64,000 bases of DNA from NCBI GenBank assembly GCA_934045905.1, contig OW203762.1, positions 52,291,411-52,355,410 of the forward strand, given 5' to 3'. The notes beneath the pieces are model-generated. The model made no database searches and was not told where the DNA came from. It saw nothing but the letters and a program-made list of their open reading frames with translations. The stretch's first letter is position 1. Each line of letters opens with the position of its first letter. Positions 1 through 22,129 of this stretch are shown here, in pieces. Source of the DNA: Leuctra nigra. Taxonomy: Eukaryota; Arthropoda; Insecta; Plecoptera; Leuctridae. The translations under genes were made by a program, and so were the position numbers.

Positions 1-3000
1 GTGAACTGCTGCGTCGCCCAGCCATGACCAGCGCAACGCAGCACTTCCATTAGCCTCGTCCCAGGCCCTGTCAACATCACAAACACTCTCAGACATACAT
101 AGCCCAATCAAAACATTGGATTTACTCCTAAGACAAGGTCCACGAATCACTTTGAAATCGCAAATCGCACGCGGGCGGGACGGTAATCATAAATCGCGAC
201 TAAGTTGCGATTTGACGGCGATTGACGCCATCCATAAACAGCCCACTGTAGTTATTTTGACGCACTGAGACGCACGACAATCGCGCGATTTATTGTAGTT
301 GTGCTAACTTTTGCGATTGTCGCTCGAAAATCGCGCGACTCCGACTCTGCCCCTTTTTCGTTGTTTTCCAGTGTTAAAATCGCGAAACTGCAGTGTTTGC
401 GATTCACGGGAACCTTACTTAAGTGTGCTTTATTGACGGATTTTACTTTTAAAATAAAATATCTCCTCCACCCCTTCCTCTCCCCCTTTTGTGGACTTGT
501 AAAATGTTCACCATGCGGAATTGCGCCACTGCACAATGGATTCAGCAAAATTAGCATTGAAAAAACAAAAGATTTCACTGGATATCATAACTCCATGATA
601 TCACAAAGTTAGTTAAACATTTCCATTGACGGATTTAACGAGATGATAAGTCCCCCATGAAGCTATCAATTCTTGATCTGTTGCCATGCCAACGAGCGCA
701 CTCCTGCCTGTCAACTGTAAATGCCTCTCATTGACGCAACGGTGACGGATCGAGAAGAATGTTTGCTATACGTCGCCGTTATGTGTACGTTGCGTCGCCG
801 ATGCGTTAATTACCTCCACCACATTAGGTTACTTGGAAAAAATTATTAACTGTACGGTCTCGTATCACAATATCTCATTCCCAGGGTACATATTATATAT
901 TTATATCTCTTTTTCGTCTTGAAGGCGGTCGCGATGTGATGAAAAAAGGTATCGAATAGGTCCCCAGCTCTGTAAGTGACAGCATGGCATGCCACGTGAT
1001 GGGCCCGGACGCGGGGCCCGATGAGAGACGCATGCGATGACCTTGAACATGGTCATCGGGACCACAAGGGTTTATTCGTTTATTTAAAGTGATCGGAGCA
1101 AGAGCAATGCAGTTTATTAATAGAACACTCATGATGTTACCGAATGTATGCAAACTTTTTGGTGTGGGTTTATGTTGATTGATATAACGGTTATTTTTCC
1201 AACTTTGTCTAGTCCATTCAATGAATCGGTCAGCATTGAAATCTTACTTCGCTCCAGAGCTTCATTCTTTCATTGAGAGTCAATGAAGTGGTTCTCGTCG
1301 TCCCAGTCCATAGAATAACAAGCTGAACAAACTTTTCTAAACCCAGACGTAATACCTATAATAACTGTGTAATTCTGAACAGAATAACTCGACTTTAGCG
1401 AAGTTCTTGACAGCGCGGAACGGGCGGGATAAATAGGCGAATGCTCTAGATAAGCTGCACAAGCTCGGAACAAATCCATGCATAAACTTTCCCTCGCAAT
1501 CACGCTGGCATGGAACAATGGACTAACTAATATCTGGGATGAAGATGAAGATAGATTTTGCCCAAGGAGGCTGGCTTCGGATCACTTGAAATATTTACAA
1601 AGAAAACGCGCTTATTTTTTGTCTTAATCTTATAAAAAAATCTTATTTGAAGACATAATAAAATATTTGTGGGATTGATATCTATGTAGGAAGCTGTCAC
1701 ATCTACGTGCAGGTCCTCTCTCTCTCTTACCTACGTGTCCCCGTGCGTCTCTCTCACTCCGTCGTCACCCTCCTTCTCTCTACCGGCAGCACGGCGAACT
1801 TCCACGGAACGCTTCCCGAATGTCACTGACGCCTCCGTCGAGAGGTCGCAGCCTCACACCCGACGCGATCGACGCCACTCGGCTGGCGTCGGGACGGTGC
1901 ATGCGTCGTCGTAGACGTCGAATTGCCGCCCGATTTCGCACGCCGTCTCTCCGTGTGCACCTAGGAGTAATCAGTTCAGCTCTCCAGTTGATTGCTCACT
2001 TTATTTCATCACTGCGAATGGGAAAAATCAAGACTACAGACAATAACATGTAGTTTTTATTTTTATTAAAACGTATCCCAGCCCAGCATGTGAGATTTTC
2101 TATTATTGAGGTTCGTAAAAGCGTTGTATAAATTCTATTTCATTTCGTCCACCTATAGATACATTCAACATTGGTTCTATTAAATCTATCATTCATAGAC
2201 AACAGTCTATCTACACCTGAGGTGAAGTCAGGAAGAGAAGTGGCAGGAAGAAACGAAACGTAATCCGCAGCGTTCCCGCAGGGGGTTTGGGGAGCAAGAG
2301 CCCCCAATGAAGCCCCTGCGGGAATTTTTTAAATTTCACTATTTTATTATAATGATGTTTTTACGCATTGGGATCAATTTATAAAGTTGATTGTAATTTC
2401 AGATTATGGGTTCATTAGTAATAATTTCTCTAATTTCAAATATGATTCTCTATAAACCTAGTGTAAAAAAGTTGAAATGAATCGTTTCTTTGTAATTTTG
2501 TCCAAATTATTTTTCCAGATAAATCTTGTACACAAAATCGTAAACAATGGTTTTTGTAAAACTTGATGTCAGGGCGCGCACTGCCTAAAGGGGGCGCCGC
2601 CACGCCGGCTCGCCATGGCCCCATGCATCCCTGCCCTACACTATAAAGTTCTTATTAAGTTCTAATTTTAATAATACGGTCAGGCATCAGACCATGTCAG
2701 TCTTATTCAAATCAAATGATGCAAAGAAATGGCAATGAGTTGACGTTTGAGTGTAGTTTTGTGCTTACTAACCAGTAACCACTTGCTTGACTTGAGAATA
2801 ATCAACGAGCGATGAATATCCACGCTAGGAGGCTTCTATTCAAGTCTGGAAGACTCAACTGAAATTGTTTCCGATGTGCAATTATTTATTGACATGTGGA
2901 GAAGAGATTGCAGCTCTGACGTGAAGTTCAAGGAGTGCTAAAGTAGCAGGAAGAGATAGATAAGATAAGAAGAGAGAACTGAAAAGAAGCTGTGCTAAGA

Positions 3001-3200
3001 TCCCGTTCAGTGACACCTATCGAAAATACAGTCAAATGGAAAATGTTGTTATTAATTATTTCGCCCAAAAAATGTTGAGGAGATTGTTGGTTATAATGAT
3101 TCTTGATGTATCAACTCCCAACTTTCAGTTTTGGGGAATCATGAATTAGTTGCGTAATTCTATCGAAATCAACTAGGGGATCTGTAAAATGGATATGGGT
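1..3200. other. Intergenic sequence with no confident gene
   Basis: No conserved coding exon was recognised. Bases 150-330 are rich in AATCGC/GCGATT words. Bases 1715-1800 are CT-rich and run into a CpG-rich patch (1780-1970) with a 77-codon ORF lacking recognisable homology. Bases 2263-2322 form a GC-rich hairpin. Bases 2565-2640 are another GC-rich island in AT-rich DNA. The CpG-rich patch could be a promoter or 5' exon of an unseen gene, but nothing in the window continues it. Confidence 0.5.
2263..2322. repeat. GC-rich double hairpin
   Basis: TTCCCGCAGGGG pairs with CCCCTGCGGGAA, and inside it TTGGGG.GC pairs with GCCCCCAA, giving a compound hairpin of about 50 bases in AT-rich surroundings. 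It may be the terminal hairpin of a mobile element. No matching partner was found in the window. Confidence 0.4.
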
Positions 3201-3212
3201 ATGGGGATATGG

Positions 3213-3345
<133 letters not shown>

Positions 3346-3364
3346 AATAATATTAATAATCATT

Positions 3365-3652
3365 ATTAGAGATCACCAGAAGATGACTTGTGTCTTAATT
3401 GATGTAGCAATCCCTTCAGACTACAACATAATATCGAAGGAGGCTGAAAAGAAGACCAAGTACAAAGACATTCAGATTGAAATTGAGAGGATGTGGGGGA
3501 TGAAGACTTGTGTTGTCCCTATAGTCATTGGTGCAACTGGAGCGATCAGCAAGAACTTCCACACATGTCTGCAGAAAGTTCCGGGCTCACATTCCTTGAT
3601 CGAGCTTCAGGCGATATTAGGAACAGTTTATATTACTAGGAGATTTATGTAG
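3365..3652 (+). pseudogene. Non-LTR retrotransposon C-terminal remnant
   Basis: The frame ends at TAG 3650-3652 and encodes about 89 residues: VAIPSDYNI, KTKYKDIQIEIERMW, VVPIVIGATGAISKNF and ITRRFM. This layout matches the conserved tail that follows the reverse transcriptase in many arthropod retrotransposons (a W followed by VVPIVIGA.G.I.K, then a terminal R-R/K-hydrophobic). No reverse transcriptase core lies upstream; the (AAT)n tract does. It is therefore a truncated copy. The family name is inferred from pattern only. Confidence 0.55.
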
Positions 3653-3659
3653 AGATTTT

Positions 3660-4746
3660 CAGTGTTACTTTTAGATATACGTCATTTTTTAGGTTCATTT
3701 TCACAAATTGTTGTATTTTATACTGTATTGTAAAATGTTGGCACCTAAGTGATTTGGGTAGTTACCGGTGCCATGCATTATAAAAATGTCTATGATGAAA
3801 CCAAAGTGCAATAATTGTAATTTTGTGAATAAAAGCAAATAATAATTTATTGAGCACATAAAATAGATACACAATTGGTCTGTATTCAACAATCGAGTCG
3901 TTGATCTTCCATCTCTTCACTCACTGCTTCACCTCTTCACCGTTTACCTAACTTCTTCTTAAAATATAGATGCACTAAACAATAGTTGAGATGTTTTTTT
4001 TTTATTTCTAATCTTAATTATATAATTATCTAAGGAAATATGTTTGTGTATCTAACTATTTTATTTTTAATTTATTTTATTAATTTTACTCTTAGCTGTG
4101 ATCGTGTTAAATTTTTATTAACCACAACTTTTCAACAGTTTGGTCCAAGTGTACTTTTCACTGTCTGTCCATAATTTCAGCATAATCGGGGATGGTTGGT
4201 TTTGCTTGACATGATAAGTAATTTTAAACTTATCAAGCTCCATGGTTAAACCAATGTAGTGTAAAAATATCAGTAAAAACCAAAATAATACCGAAATTTC
4301 ATTTCCTCTCAAAACTTCTTATTCAAAATTGCCGGTGACAGCCACCGCCTTCTCCCACGGACTGCACAACAGCGGCAGCGGCGGCAGCCATCAGATTCAC
4401 GCCCACTTTAGTTGGTTTACAAATTTTGACGTTTCGTACCTCTAGAGCTCCATTAATTTGTGTTTCTCGGACAAGGCAATTAATCAATGTAGTGATGCGT
4501 GAGGCATTTTGGAAATTAAATAATTTTTCAAATTAAATTTGTTTTGAAGTTAACTTTAGCTGTAATACCTGACTGTTTACTGTGATTAAAATATTTATTG
4601 ACGGTTTTAACCTCTTTCATATGACAGCCAAATAGGTCTCAAGTTAATTGAAAAAGTAAACCTCACTTGGATAATTCGTGAACGAATGTAAGACACTGTA
4701 AGACACATACTGTCATCATCGATTGAAACCATACCACATATTTAAG
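3660..4746. other. Intergenic sequence upstream of Sec10
   Basis: AT-rich sequence with no recognised gene. It presumably contains the Sec10 promoter and 5' UTR. A short GC-rich patch with CAGCGGCAGCGGCGGCAG lies at about 4362-4389. Confidence 0.4.
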
Positions 4747-7700
4747 ATGATGCAACAGTACATGAAAGAATTGGAGCAGGTTGGTAGCTAATATTCGAGT
4801 CATGACAGATCAGTTCAGCCAGTTAGTGTATGAATAAATTAAATCTGGAAGAAAGAAGAAAGGAAGAAATGCTCAATAACTTATTTTCCATACTATTCTC
4901 AATTCCAGGAACCATTTGATCCTGAGGAGTTTGTAGAGCGATTAGCGTGGAGAACAGTTGTTGGCAGCCGAGAAGAAGGCACCGACCATTTTGACCCAGT
5001 ATTGCTTCATGAAACATTCCTTCAAGCTATTAAGTACGTCGATATGAAATTCATTAAATCTCTGTTTGATTTAAATCATCAAAAATTATTTTTGTTCAAT
5101 GTAATTCTTTGGGCTTACAGGGATTTACAGCTATTGCAAGAACGGCAAGAGAAGAAATGTGATCGTTTGGAGACCGCGTGTAGAGATGAGGAGAACAGTC
5201 ACTGCCAAAAAATATCACAGCTTCTTGAAAGAAATAAGGTACAATATAGGTGGTGAAATGTGTCTCAAATTTGGTTTAAGTTGTAACATATGTACTATTT
5301 TTACTAGGTATTTCATTGTGAAAATGTTTTCAGAGTTCTGTGAATTTGTTCCAAGAGCTTGATGAGAGAATCAACTATGTGGCAACAAAGGTAATTCATT
5401 TGGGTGATCAACTCGAAAGTGTCAACACTCCTAGATCTCGAGCCGTTGAAGCGCAAAAGCTCATGAATCATTTTGCCGAGTTTCTGAGTTCGGACCGTGA
5501 ACTGTGCCTCTCGGAAGTATTCACAGATGAGACTCAAATATACGAAGCAGCGGACATTATTCAGAAGCTTCATTTAATTGCTCAAGAACTGCCTTCTGGA
5601 AAGTAAGTTCAATTTCTCGATTGGTAGAAAATATTAGGTGGGAATGCATATTGTCTAGATATTGCGGTTCTTGCTTCGTCAGCGGTTATGGCTGCTCGTT
5701 TAAAAATGCCTTGCACATTACTACTAAAGGAGTCGTGTAGGCAAGTTGAACAAAAACAACACCAGAAAATATAAGAAAATTAAATACACAATGCCATCTG
5801 GTGCCCCCCTAAACCCAGAGCCCCTAGCCTTTGCCGGCGCAGCCACGTGGTAGCTATCATACTATTCCTATGGTAGTCACGCCTCTGTGGCGCCCCCCTA
5901 AAGCCAAGAGGCCCTAGCCTTTGCCGGCCCAGCCACGTGGTAGCTATCATCCTATTCCTACAGTAGTCACACCTCTGTGGCGCCCCCCTAAAGCCAAGAG
6001 GCCCTAGCCTTTGCCGGCCCAGCCACGTGGTAGCTATCATCCTATTCCTATGGTAGTCACGGCTCTGTGGCGTCGATTCCTTCATTCCATACTACTTGGG
6101 GATCTCTTGGAAATCACATGAGGGATCTGTTAATGTACCTACGTAAACTTAAACACCGGATACTCTGTCAATTTCTGCGAGAATGGAGAGCAGCTCTCTC
6201 ATTGGCTGACAGCTGTTAGGTGACCTTATTTGACTCTGTTATTCGCTCATGATCGAAAAAGTGGAGAGTTGATTGACAGTGTGTACCTACTGTGTTTTAG
6301 GAATGTTAAATACACTCCAATCTGGTTTATTAAATATTTGGGTACCTAACCATTATTTCAGATTTGAGCAAGCACAAAAGAATATTGCTTTGAAGTATGA
6401 TAAAATAGAGAGGTCACTCATCGAGTACTTTGTGGAAGCTCATCAGACATCTGATCACGGAAGGATGAAAGAAATTGCTGCAATTCTGTCTCATTTTAAA
6501 GGCTATTCACAATGCGTCGATGCATTCATCGAGCAGAGCCAAATGGTGAGAGTTTTATCACTAACACTTAATATTTTTTACAATGTAAATAATTTGATGA
6601 TTCAAACATTACGTTGATATTTTTAACTAATTTTATTTCAATAACCTTCTTCACCGACAATAAATCAATTTTATTTTCAAGGCCACTAATGAGAAAAACC
6701 TGTTCCGAGACATATTGCCAATGTGTGAAAAGAATTTAGCTGTTGTGAGAGAAGTGTTTCACAATCCTGACCAAGTAATGGGAAAATATGTCCTGAACAT
6801 CTACCAATTAAAACTTCAGGTAATTTGTTACAATCAAATAATATCTTGTAACATTTTTTCCTAGGTCTGCTTGATGATAAAATATTGATGAAAATGTTTT
6901 CCTCCAAAATTCAAATGATCTTCGTATTTCAGAAGCACGTTGAAGCCAGTTTGGCAGATGGCAGTGACACAACCAAATACTTAAAGACTCTGCACAACCT
7001 ATACTCGAGGTATTATTATTTTATATTTTTCATAAATTAAAAATTCCAATTGTAAATTTAATGTATTTGTAATCCGATTATGAAATCAAGAAAAAAATTC
7101 AAAATTTTCTAATGAAGATAAGTGTAGCATTACTACGGGATGCAGAAGTGGAAACTGTTGGTGAATCCACTTTTAAAACTTGGCATCAGAGCACTGAAAA
7201 ACATTGTTATTGTTTTATATTTGAACCTCGCTGGATAAATATTTAAGACTTTTGACAGAATATTAGATCCATTTAGGTAATGGAACATGCAATCTCTTTT
7301 TTCCAGTACTGTGAGACTCTCCAATGATTTATCCCACATCGAAATGGGAAGCGACAACACATATTTGAGTAAACTGACAAGAAACATCTTCCAGCGACAT
7401 TTGGATTCATACGTAACGATCGAAACAAAATGCCTGAGAGAAAATAGCTCAAAAATACTGCTGAGATATTACGAGGCCAAAAACCATCAAAAGAAACAAA
7501 TCCAAACGGGCGGGTAAGTTGGAAATTATTTGTTTTTTAGAATGGGTAAATAGAGGAATTTAAACAATGTCTTTTGAAAGAGAATAATTGGCTGCTGGAG
7601 CCAAGAGAAAATGTTTAAAATTGCATAATTAAACGGAATTATGCTACTCTTGAGAATGTGTATCAAAAGTTTTGTGTGCAGTTTTCAGGACTTGCGGCGA

Positions 7701-9624
7701 GATCTGCAAGCGGTCATCGGAACTCGGGCTAATTTAAACATTGCCCAGATTGAGGATTACGGAGGGGAGACGTTTTTGTCGGAGGAGGTGGCAATATCTT
7801 TGTTACAAGAAAGCAAACTATCATTCAGTCGATGTGAAGTGGTGAGGTCTATCTCCTTGATAAACCCGTATTGCGTGTTTGTTAAAAGCAGGAAGTAATT
7901 TTCCTATATTTTCTGTTTTCCATTTAGCTCTCTACTCAATCAGATCTACCAGGAAATGCTCTTCAGATTTTTGAAATATTGTTACATTATTTGATGGCAG
8001 AACACGTTGACTATGCATTGGAGTTGGGATTACAAGCAGTTCCGATCCCAGAAAATAAGACACAACCCCAAATATACTTCTTTGATGTTGTCCGCCAGTG
8101 CAATGCTATTGTTCACCTTCTCGAGAAGCAATTCACCGACAGTCTTGTGCCACTTGTTGCCTCCACACCCAAGCATGGAGATTGTTTGCATAAAAAGAAA
8201 CTGCTGCTGGAGCAAGTAGAAATGAAGTTGGACACTGGTTTGGATCGGGCTATAAACGCAATTGTTGGTTGGGTGAAGATTTACTTGCAAACTGAACAGA
8301 AGAAAACAGATTTCAAACCAGAAACAGACTTGGACACCTTGGCTTCTCCTGTAAGTAAATGTTTCGATAGTAGGATTGCTTTCTATAATATAATTTATGA
8401 AGAGCTGTAGTAGAAAGATGTTGAAATTTAACTTGAAAGGTTCCTGCATACAATTTGTTGGCTGTTAATTTTAAGCTGTGACAAAATATTTGGTAGAAGA
8501 TAAAAACATGGACAATATAATTGTGCATGCCTATTTATGGGCAAAACACTCAATTTGGGAGAAACTACTGAGAAAAATCAGATCAGAAGGAAGAACAATG
8601 TAAACAAGTATCTAGGTAAATCGTAGACTATGTGCTTATAAATGGCAATTTCTAAAAAAAAATTTTTTTTAAAGGCATGTTTAGCTGTTGTCCAATTTGT
8701 TGGATCTATGGTTGGGAGAATTCGAGACAGTCTTGACGGAAAGAACTTCGAGTCGCTTATGATCGAGATGGGCTCGCGGTTTCACAGAGTAATATACGAA
8801 CATCTCCAGCAGTTTCAATTCAACTCTGCGGGTGAGAATAAAATTATTACTCCTATAAATGAGAGCAGCGTGGCCTTGAGCTTATCTTATGCTGCGGCTT
8901 GACCCGCCTGTATTAAAAATGGCACATACTAAAAAATACTTTTGAAAGTTATAACAACTCAATTTTGCTTCGGGACTTCTAGAAATTGCATGGAAACAAT
9001 CGGAGACATTATTCTAAAACCAATTTCGAAACCCTGTCCTAGAGTAGGTACCTACTATCTTATAATAAATCTAATTTAAGAAGAATTATATATCACAATG
9101 GGAAATACAGTTCCTACTGCCTAGGAACATCCTTTTGCATTGATCTAACAATTATCTTCCGGACATTCCTAGAAATTGTTTAACCATGTACAACTTGTTT
9201 TATGTAGTGAGTGGTGTCAAAGCTTTTGTAGATTAGTGTTTATTTTACACTGAATAAAAGTAAACAATATTATTTTTGTCAATTTAGGAGCAATGTGTGC
9301 TATCTGCGATGTCAATGAGTACAGGAAATGTGTGAAGGAATTCAAAGTACCATTGGTCAACACACTCTTCGATACACTCCATGCATTATGCAACCTACTT
9401 CTTGTGAAACCAGAAAATTTGAAGCAAGTGTGCACTGGAGACCAGCTGGTAAGTGTCAACAAAGAATTACGTATTTGCAAAATGCAGGTGAAGTTAAGTG
9501 TGTAATCATCTTCATTTCTCTGCAGGCTGGTTTAGATCAGTCCATCCTCCTCAACTTTATCCAATTGCGAAGCGACTACAAGACTCAAAAGTTGGCATCA
9601 TCTCTGCGAGGTCTGTCACACTAG
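4747..9624 (+). CDS. Sec10 (EXOC5): Exocyst complex component 5 (Sec10)
   Basis: Sec10 is a core subunit of the octameric exocyst, which tethers secretory vesicles to the plasma membrane. I rebuilt 13 coding exons with GT-AG sites and continuous phase: 4747-4779, 4909-5033, 5121-5238, 5334-5602, 6362-6545, 6682-6819, 6933-7009, 7307-7513, 7682-7841, 7928-8350, 8675-8831, 9288-9448, 9526-9624. They total 716 codons plus TAG, close to the roughly 708 aa of the vertebrate protein. Family signatures are visible throughout: ERLAWRT near the N-terminus, a coiled-coil stretch (LQERQEKKCDRLE), ELDERINYVATKV, HLGDQLESVNTPR, AADIIQKLHLIAQELP, HFKGYSQCVDAFIEQ, KNHQKKQIQTGG, VEMKLDTGLDRAINAI, IYEHLQQFQF and FDTLHALCNLL. 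The start is the first ATG of a tandem ATGATG in a short first exon; the second would remove one residue. For exon 9, the acceptor at 7680-7681 keeps frame and the one just after it does not. The gene converges on PRMT1. Confidence 0.96.
5801..6070. repeat. Three-copy 90-bp tandem repeat in Sec10 intron 4
   Basis: Units begin at 5801, 5891 and 5981 with a period of exactly 90 bases. Each contains CCCCCCTAAA, CCTTTGCCGG, CAGCCACGTGGTAGCTATCA and CTCTGTGG. The minus strand is open across all three copies (a 101-codon frame), because 90 is a multiple of three. It lies wholly inside the intron 5603-6361. No protein domain is recognised. Confidence 0.9.
6185..6300 (+). repeat. Dispersed repeat, copy 1 (Sec10 intron 4)
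   Basis: Shares CTCATTGGYTGACAGCTGT, then GGTGAC/CGTGAC, TATTCG.TCAT and ATCGAAAAAG, and an ending GTGTTTTAG, with 41868-41975 in cyclin E. The two are in the same orientation and about 100 bases long. Confidence 0.7.
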
Positions 9625-9783
9625 ACCAAATAATCAAACTGCTGAACAACTGTTAAACTCTACAGAAAAACTCTGTACTCTGTATGAATGTTTATTGTTT
9701 CGATATTATTTAGATTAAAGATAGTGGATTGGAAAGGCCAAAGGGTTAATTAAAAATTAGAATTAGGTACAGTAAATGTTGGT

Positions 9784-9789
9784 AATAAA
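9784..9789 (+). terminator. Candidate poly(A) signal of Sec10
   Basis: AATAAA lies 160 bases after the Sec10 stop codon, which is a plausible 3' UTR length. No transcript evidence is available here. Confidence 0.5.
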
Positions 9790-10274
9790 GAAAATGATCA
9801 ATCCTTTTATTCTTAATTTTGTTTACATTTCATGTGATTGTGAACACTTTAAAAGTTATTCGAACTAGCATGTCACTAGCATTTCTATTAATTATTATGT
9901 ATTTACGTTTACAAGAGATGAATATGTACTAGCACAATTACACGTAGTATGTTACCAGAGATGATACAGTCATACTTATACCAAGTTATAATCAGCAAAA
10001 TGACTGGAGACTTAAGTTAATAATACCTTCAAAAATTGTTCATAATTTTAAAATGGCCAGAATAATCATGGTACGTATTTATGAATAGAAAATAATAGCA
10101 CATACAAGTAGGTTTAAAGCTATGATAGCTACTAATAAACGAAATAATTAAAGATCACAGTCAACTCACTATTAACTCGTGTCTGATGGTGGAACATGTA
10201 TCCAAAAGAGTTCAATGTAAAAATGTAATTAATAAAATGAGCCATTTATTTTGCTTATGCGGACATTTAATGAA

Positions 10275-20580
<10,306 letters not shown>

Positions 20581-21149
20581 GTTGTTTTTTTCTGTCTCGC
20601 CTGCAAGCAAGTCTGTTACCTCAGTTCCTAGATCACTCGCATGTCTAGCGGTGGCGTGCCGGGAAATTGGCTAAATTTGGCAACATTGTTATGACAGGAT
20701 TGATTTTTATTTGTTTCAACCATTCTTGTGTGATAAAATACAAGTACGCATTAAATAAAATATAATAAATAATTTTCATTTTATATTTATAGTTATTCTT
20801 CATATAATTACTTTATACATTCTTAATAAAGTGTAACTCAGAAAAGCTACTCATGGTTTCGATCTACCACCTGACATCTGGCCAATCAGAAGCCATTATG
20901 AGCGATAGTTTGACAACTAGTTTGTTATGCAGTTTTTGCAGCAGCACATCCTTGGAGAAGCTCCGTTTTGGCTCCTTCATCAAGCTACTTGTTTCAAGGT
21001 CCCAAGCATCATCGGGGTGCAGATGCTTTTTTACAGCTCCTGGATCTGTATTTTTAAATTTATTAGTTATTTAAAGTGAATGTTATCGCAAGCGTAACTC
21101 AAAAGTTTGTCGAGAAGTGACTCCATCAAAGAAAGCTACTGTCGACAAG
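20581..21149. promoter_or_regulatory. Probable shared PRMT1/ARID4 promoter region
   Basis: The PRMT1 initiator codon ends at 20580 on the minus strand. A strong splice donor (ACAAG followed by GTAAGT) ends a likely non-coding first exon of ARID4 at 21149 on the plus strand. The two transcription starts should therefore lie within a few hundred bases of each other. No TATA box was confidently seen. That the region acts as a bidirectional promoter is inferred from layout only. Confidence 0.45.
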
Positions 21150-21399
21150 GTAAGTACAACTTGCCTCCTACTCTACTACCTGCTAGACCTACTTGTTGTC
21201 GTATGAACAAAATAATCAACAGCATTTATAAACTAAAAAGGTCCTTGTAGGTAAAAATCTGTCTTGTTTGTAGTTGTCTGAATTTGTTTCAACCTGCTTC
21301 CTCAAAAAAGTTTTCAATTTAGCCAAGCTTATGTTATCAGCCCGTTAGGCTTAGGGGCATTTTGCTAAAAAGATAGACTCCCGACGAGAAGCTTGTTAC

Positions 21400-21680
21400 T
21401 ACCTACCTAGGTAGTACCTGTACCTAGTACCTAGTACCTACTATTGTGTAGGTATTTAGGTTGAAAGTATGTGTCTATCAACCGTACATAGAAAGGCAAT
21501 ACATTCCCACCGATTATAATATGGCATAATATAGGTACCTATCTATGTTTGGTACTACATGTAAGCCAACAGGTAGGTAGGTACCTACCTAGCATTTAAT
21601 GTAGGCTACTTTCCCATTTTCTTAGTCTAGGTACCTAGGTACTTATACCTAGTTGAGTTAGTACCTAGGTACCTAAGTCG
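21400..21680. repeat. Cluster of TAGGTA/TACCTA words
   Basis: Dense imperfect repeats of TACCTAGTACCTA, GTAGGTAGGTACCTACC and TAGGTACCTAGGTAC. The same words recur elsewhere in the window, notably 18050-18430, 19040-19090 and 63800-63990. Confidence 0.75.
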
Positions 21681-21828
21681 GAAGGACCTAGTATGTTGGG
21701 TAATCCTAAAATCATTCATAGTATTTTAAGTTGTTCCAAGTAGATGCTACCGAAAAATGTGTGGGTAATAAGCTTTCATTCATATTATTGTAGTAGGACC
21801 TACTACTGTTGTATCTGGATAGAGACCT

Positions 21829-21951
21829 GGTGGCCTGTTCTATAACGAAAACGAAATCATTCTGGCCTGGAATCATTTCAAATCAATGTTATCCTTATGG
21901 CCGTGAAATGATTCCAGGCCGGAATGTTTTCGTTTTCATTCTACAACCACT
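21829..21951. repeat. Hairpin B of TTCTATAAC family (upstream of ARID4 start)
   Basis: GTTCTATAACGAAAACGAAATC...GGCCTGGAATCATTTCA pairs with TGAAATGATTCCAGGCC...CATTCTACAAC over about 43 bp with several mismatches. The loop contains AATCAATGTTATCCTTATGG. It shares loop and end words with hairpin A but not the stem. Confidence 0.8.
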
Positions 21952-22129
21952 TTGGTAAATTAAATGAATGTTTCATTCGGGTTGCAATCTCTCAAATGTT
22001 TCATAGTCAGCAGTTCTGTGGGGTGAATGTTGATGGCTTGGCTTTGTATTCATAGAGATTACAATTGTTTCTTGCAGGGAGGGCACATGCTGCAGCTTCT
22101 CAGTAAAACGTACCAACAACGTTGACTTA

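Noticed and set aside
5780..6085. CRISPR-like regular array
   Set aside because: The 90-bp units are contiguous tandem copies with no spacers, in a eukaryotic intron.
7690..7700. Alternative acceptor for Sec10 exon 9 (TTTTCAG)
   Set aside because: It would break the frame; the acceptor at 7680-7681 keeps the conserved GFQDLR reading.
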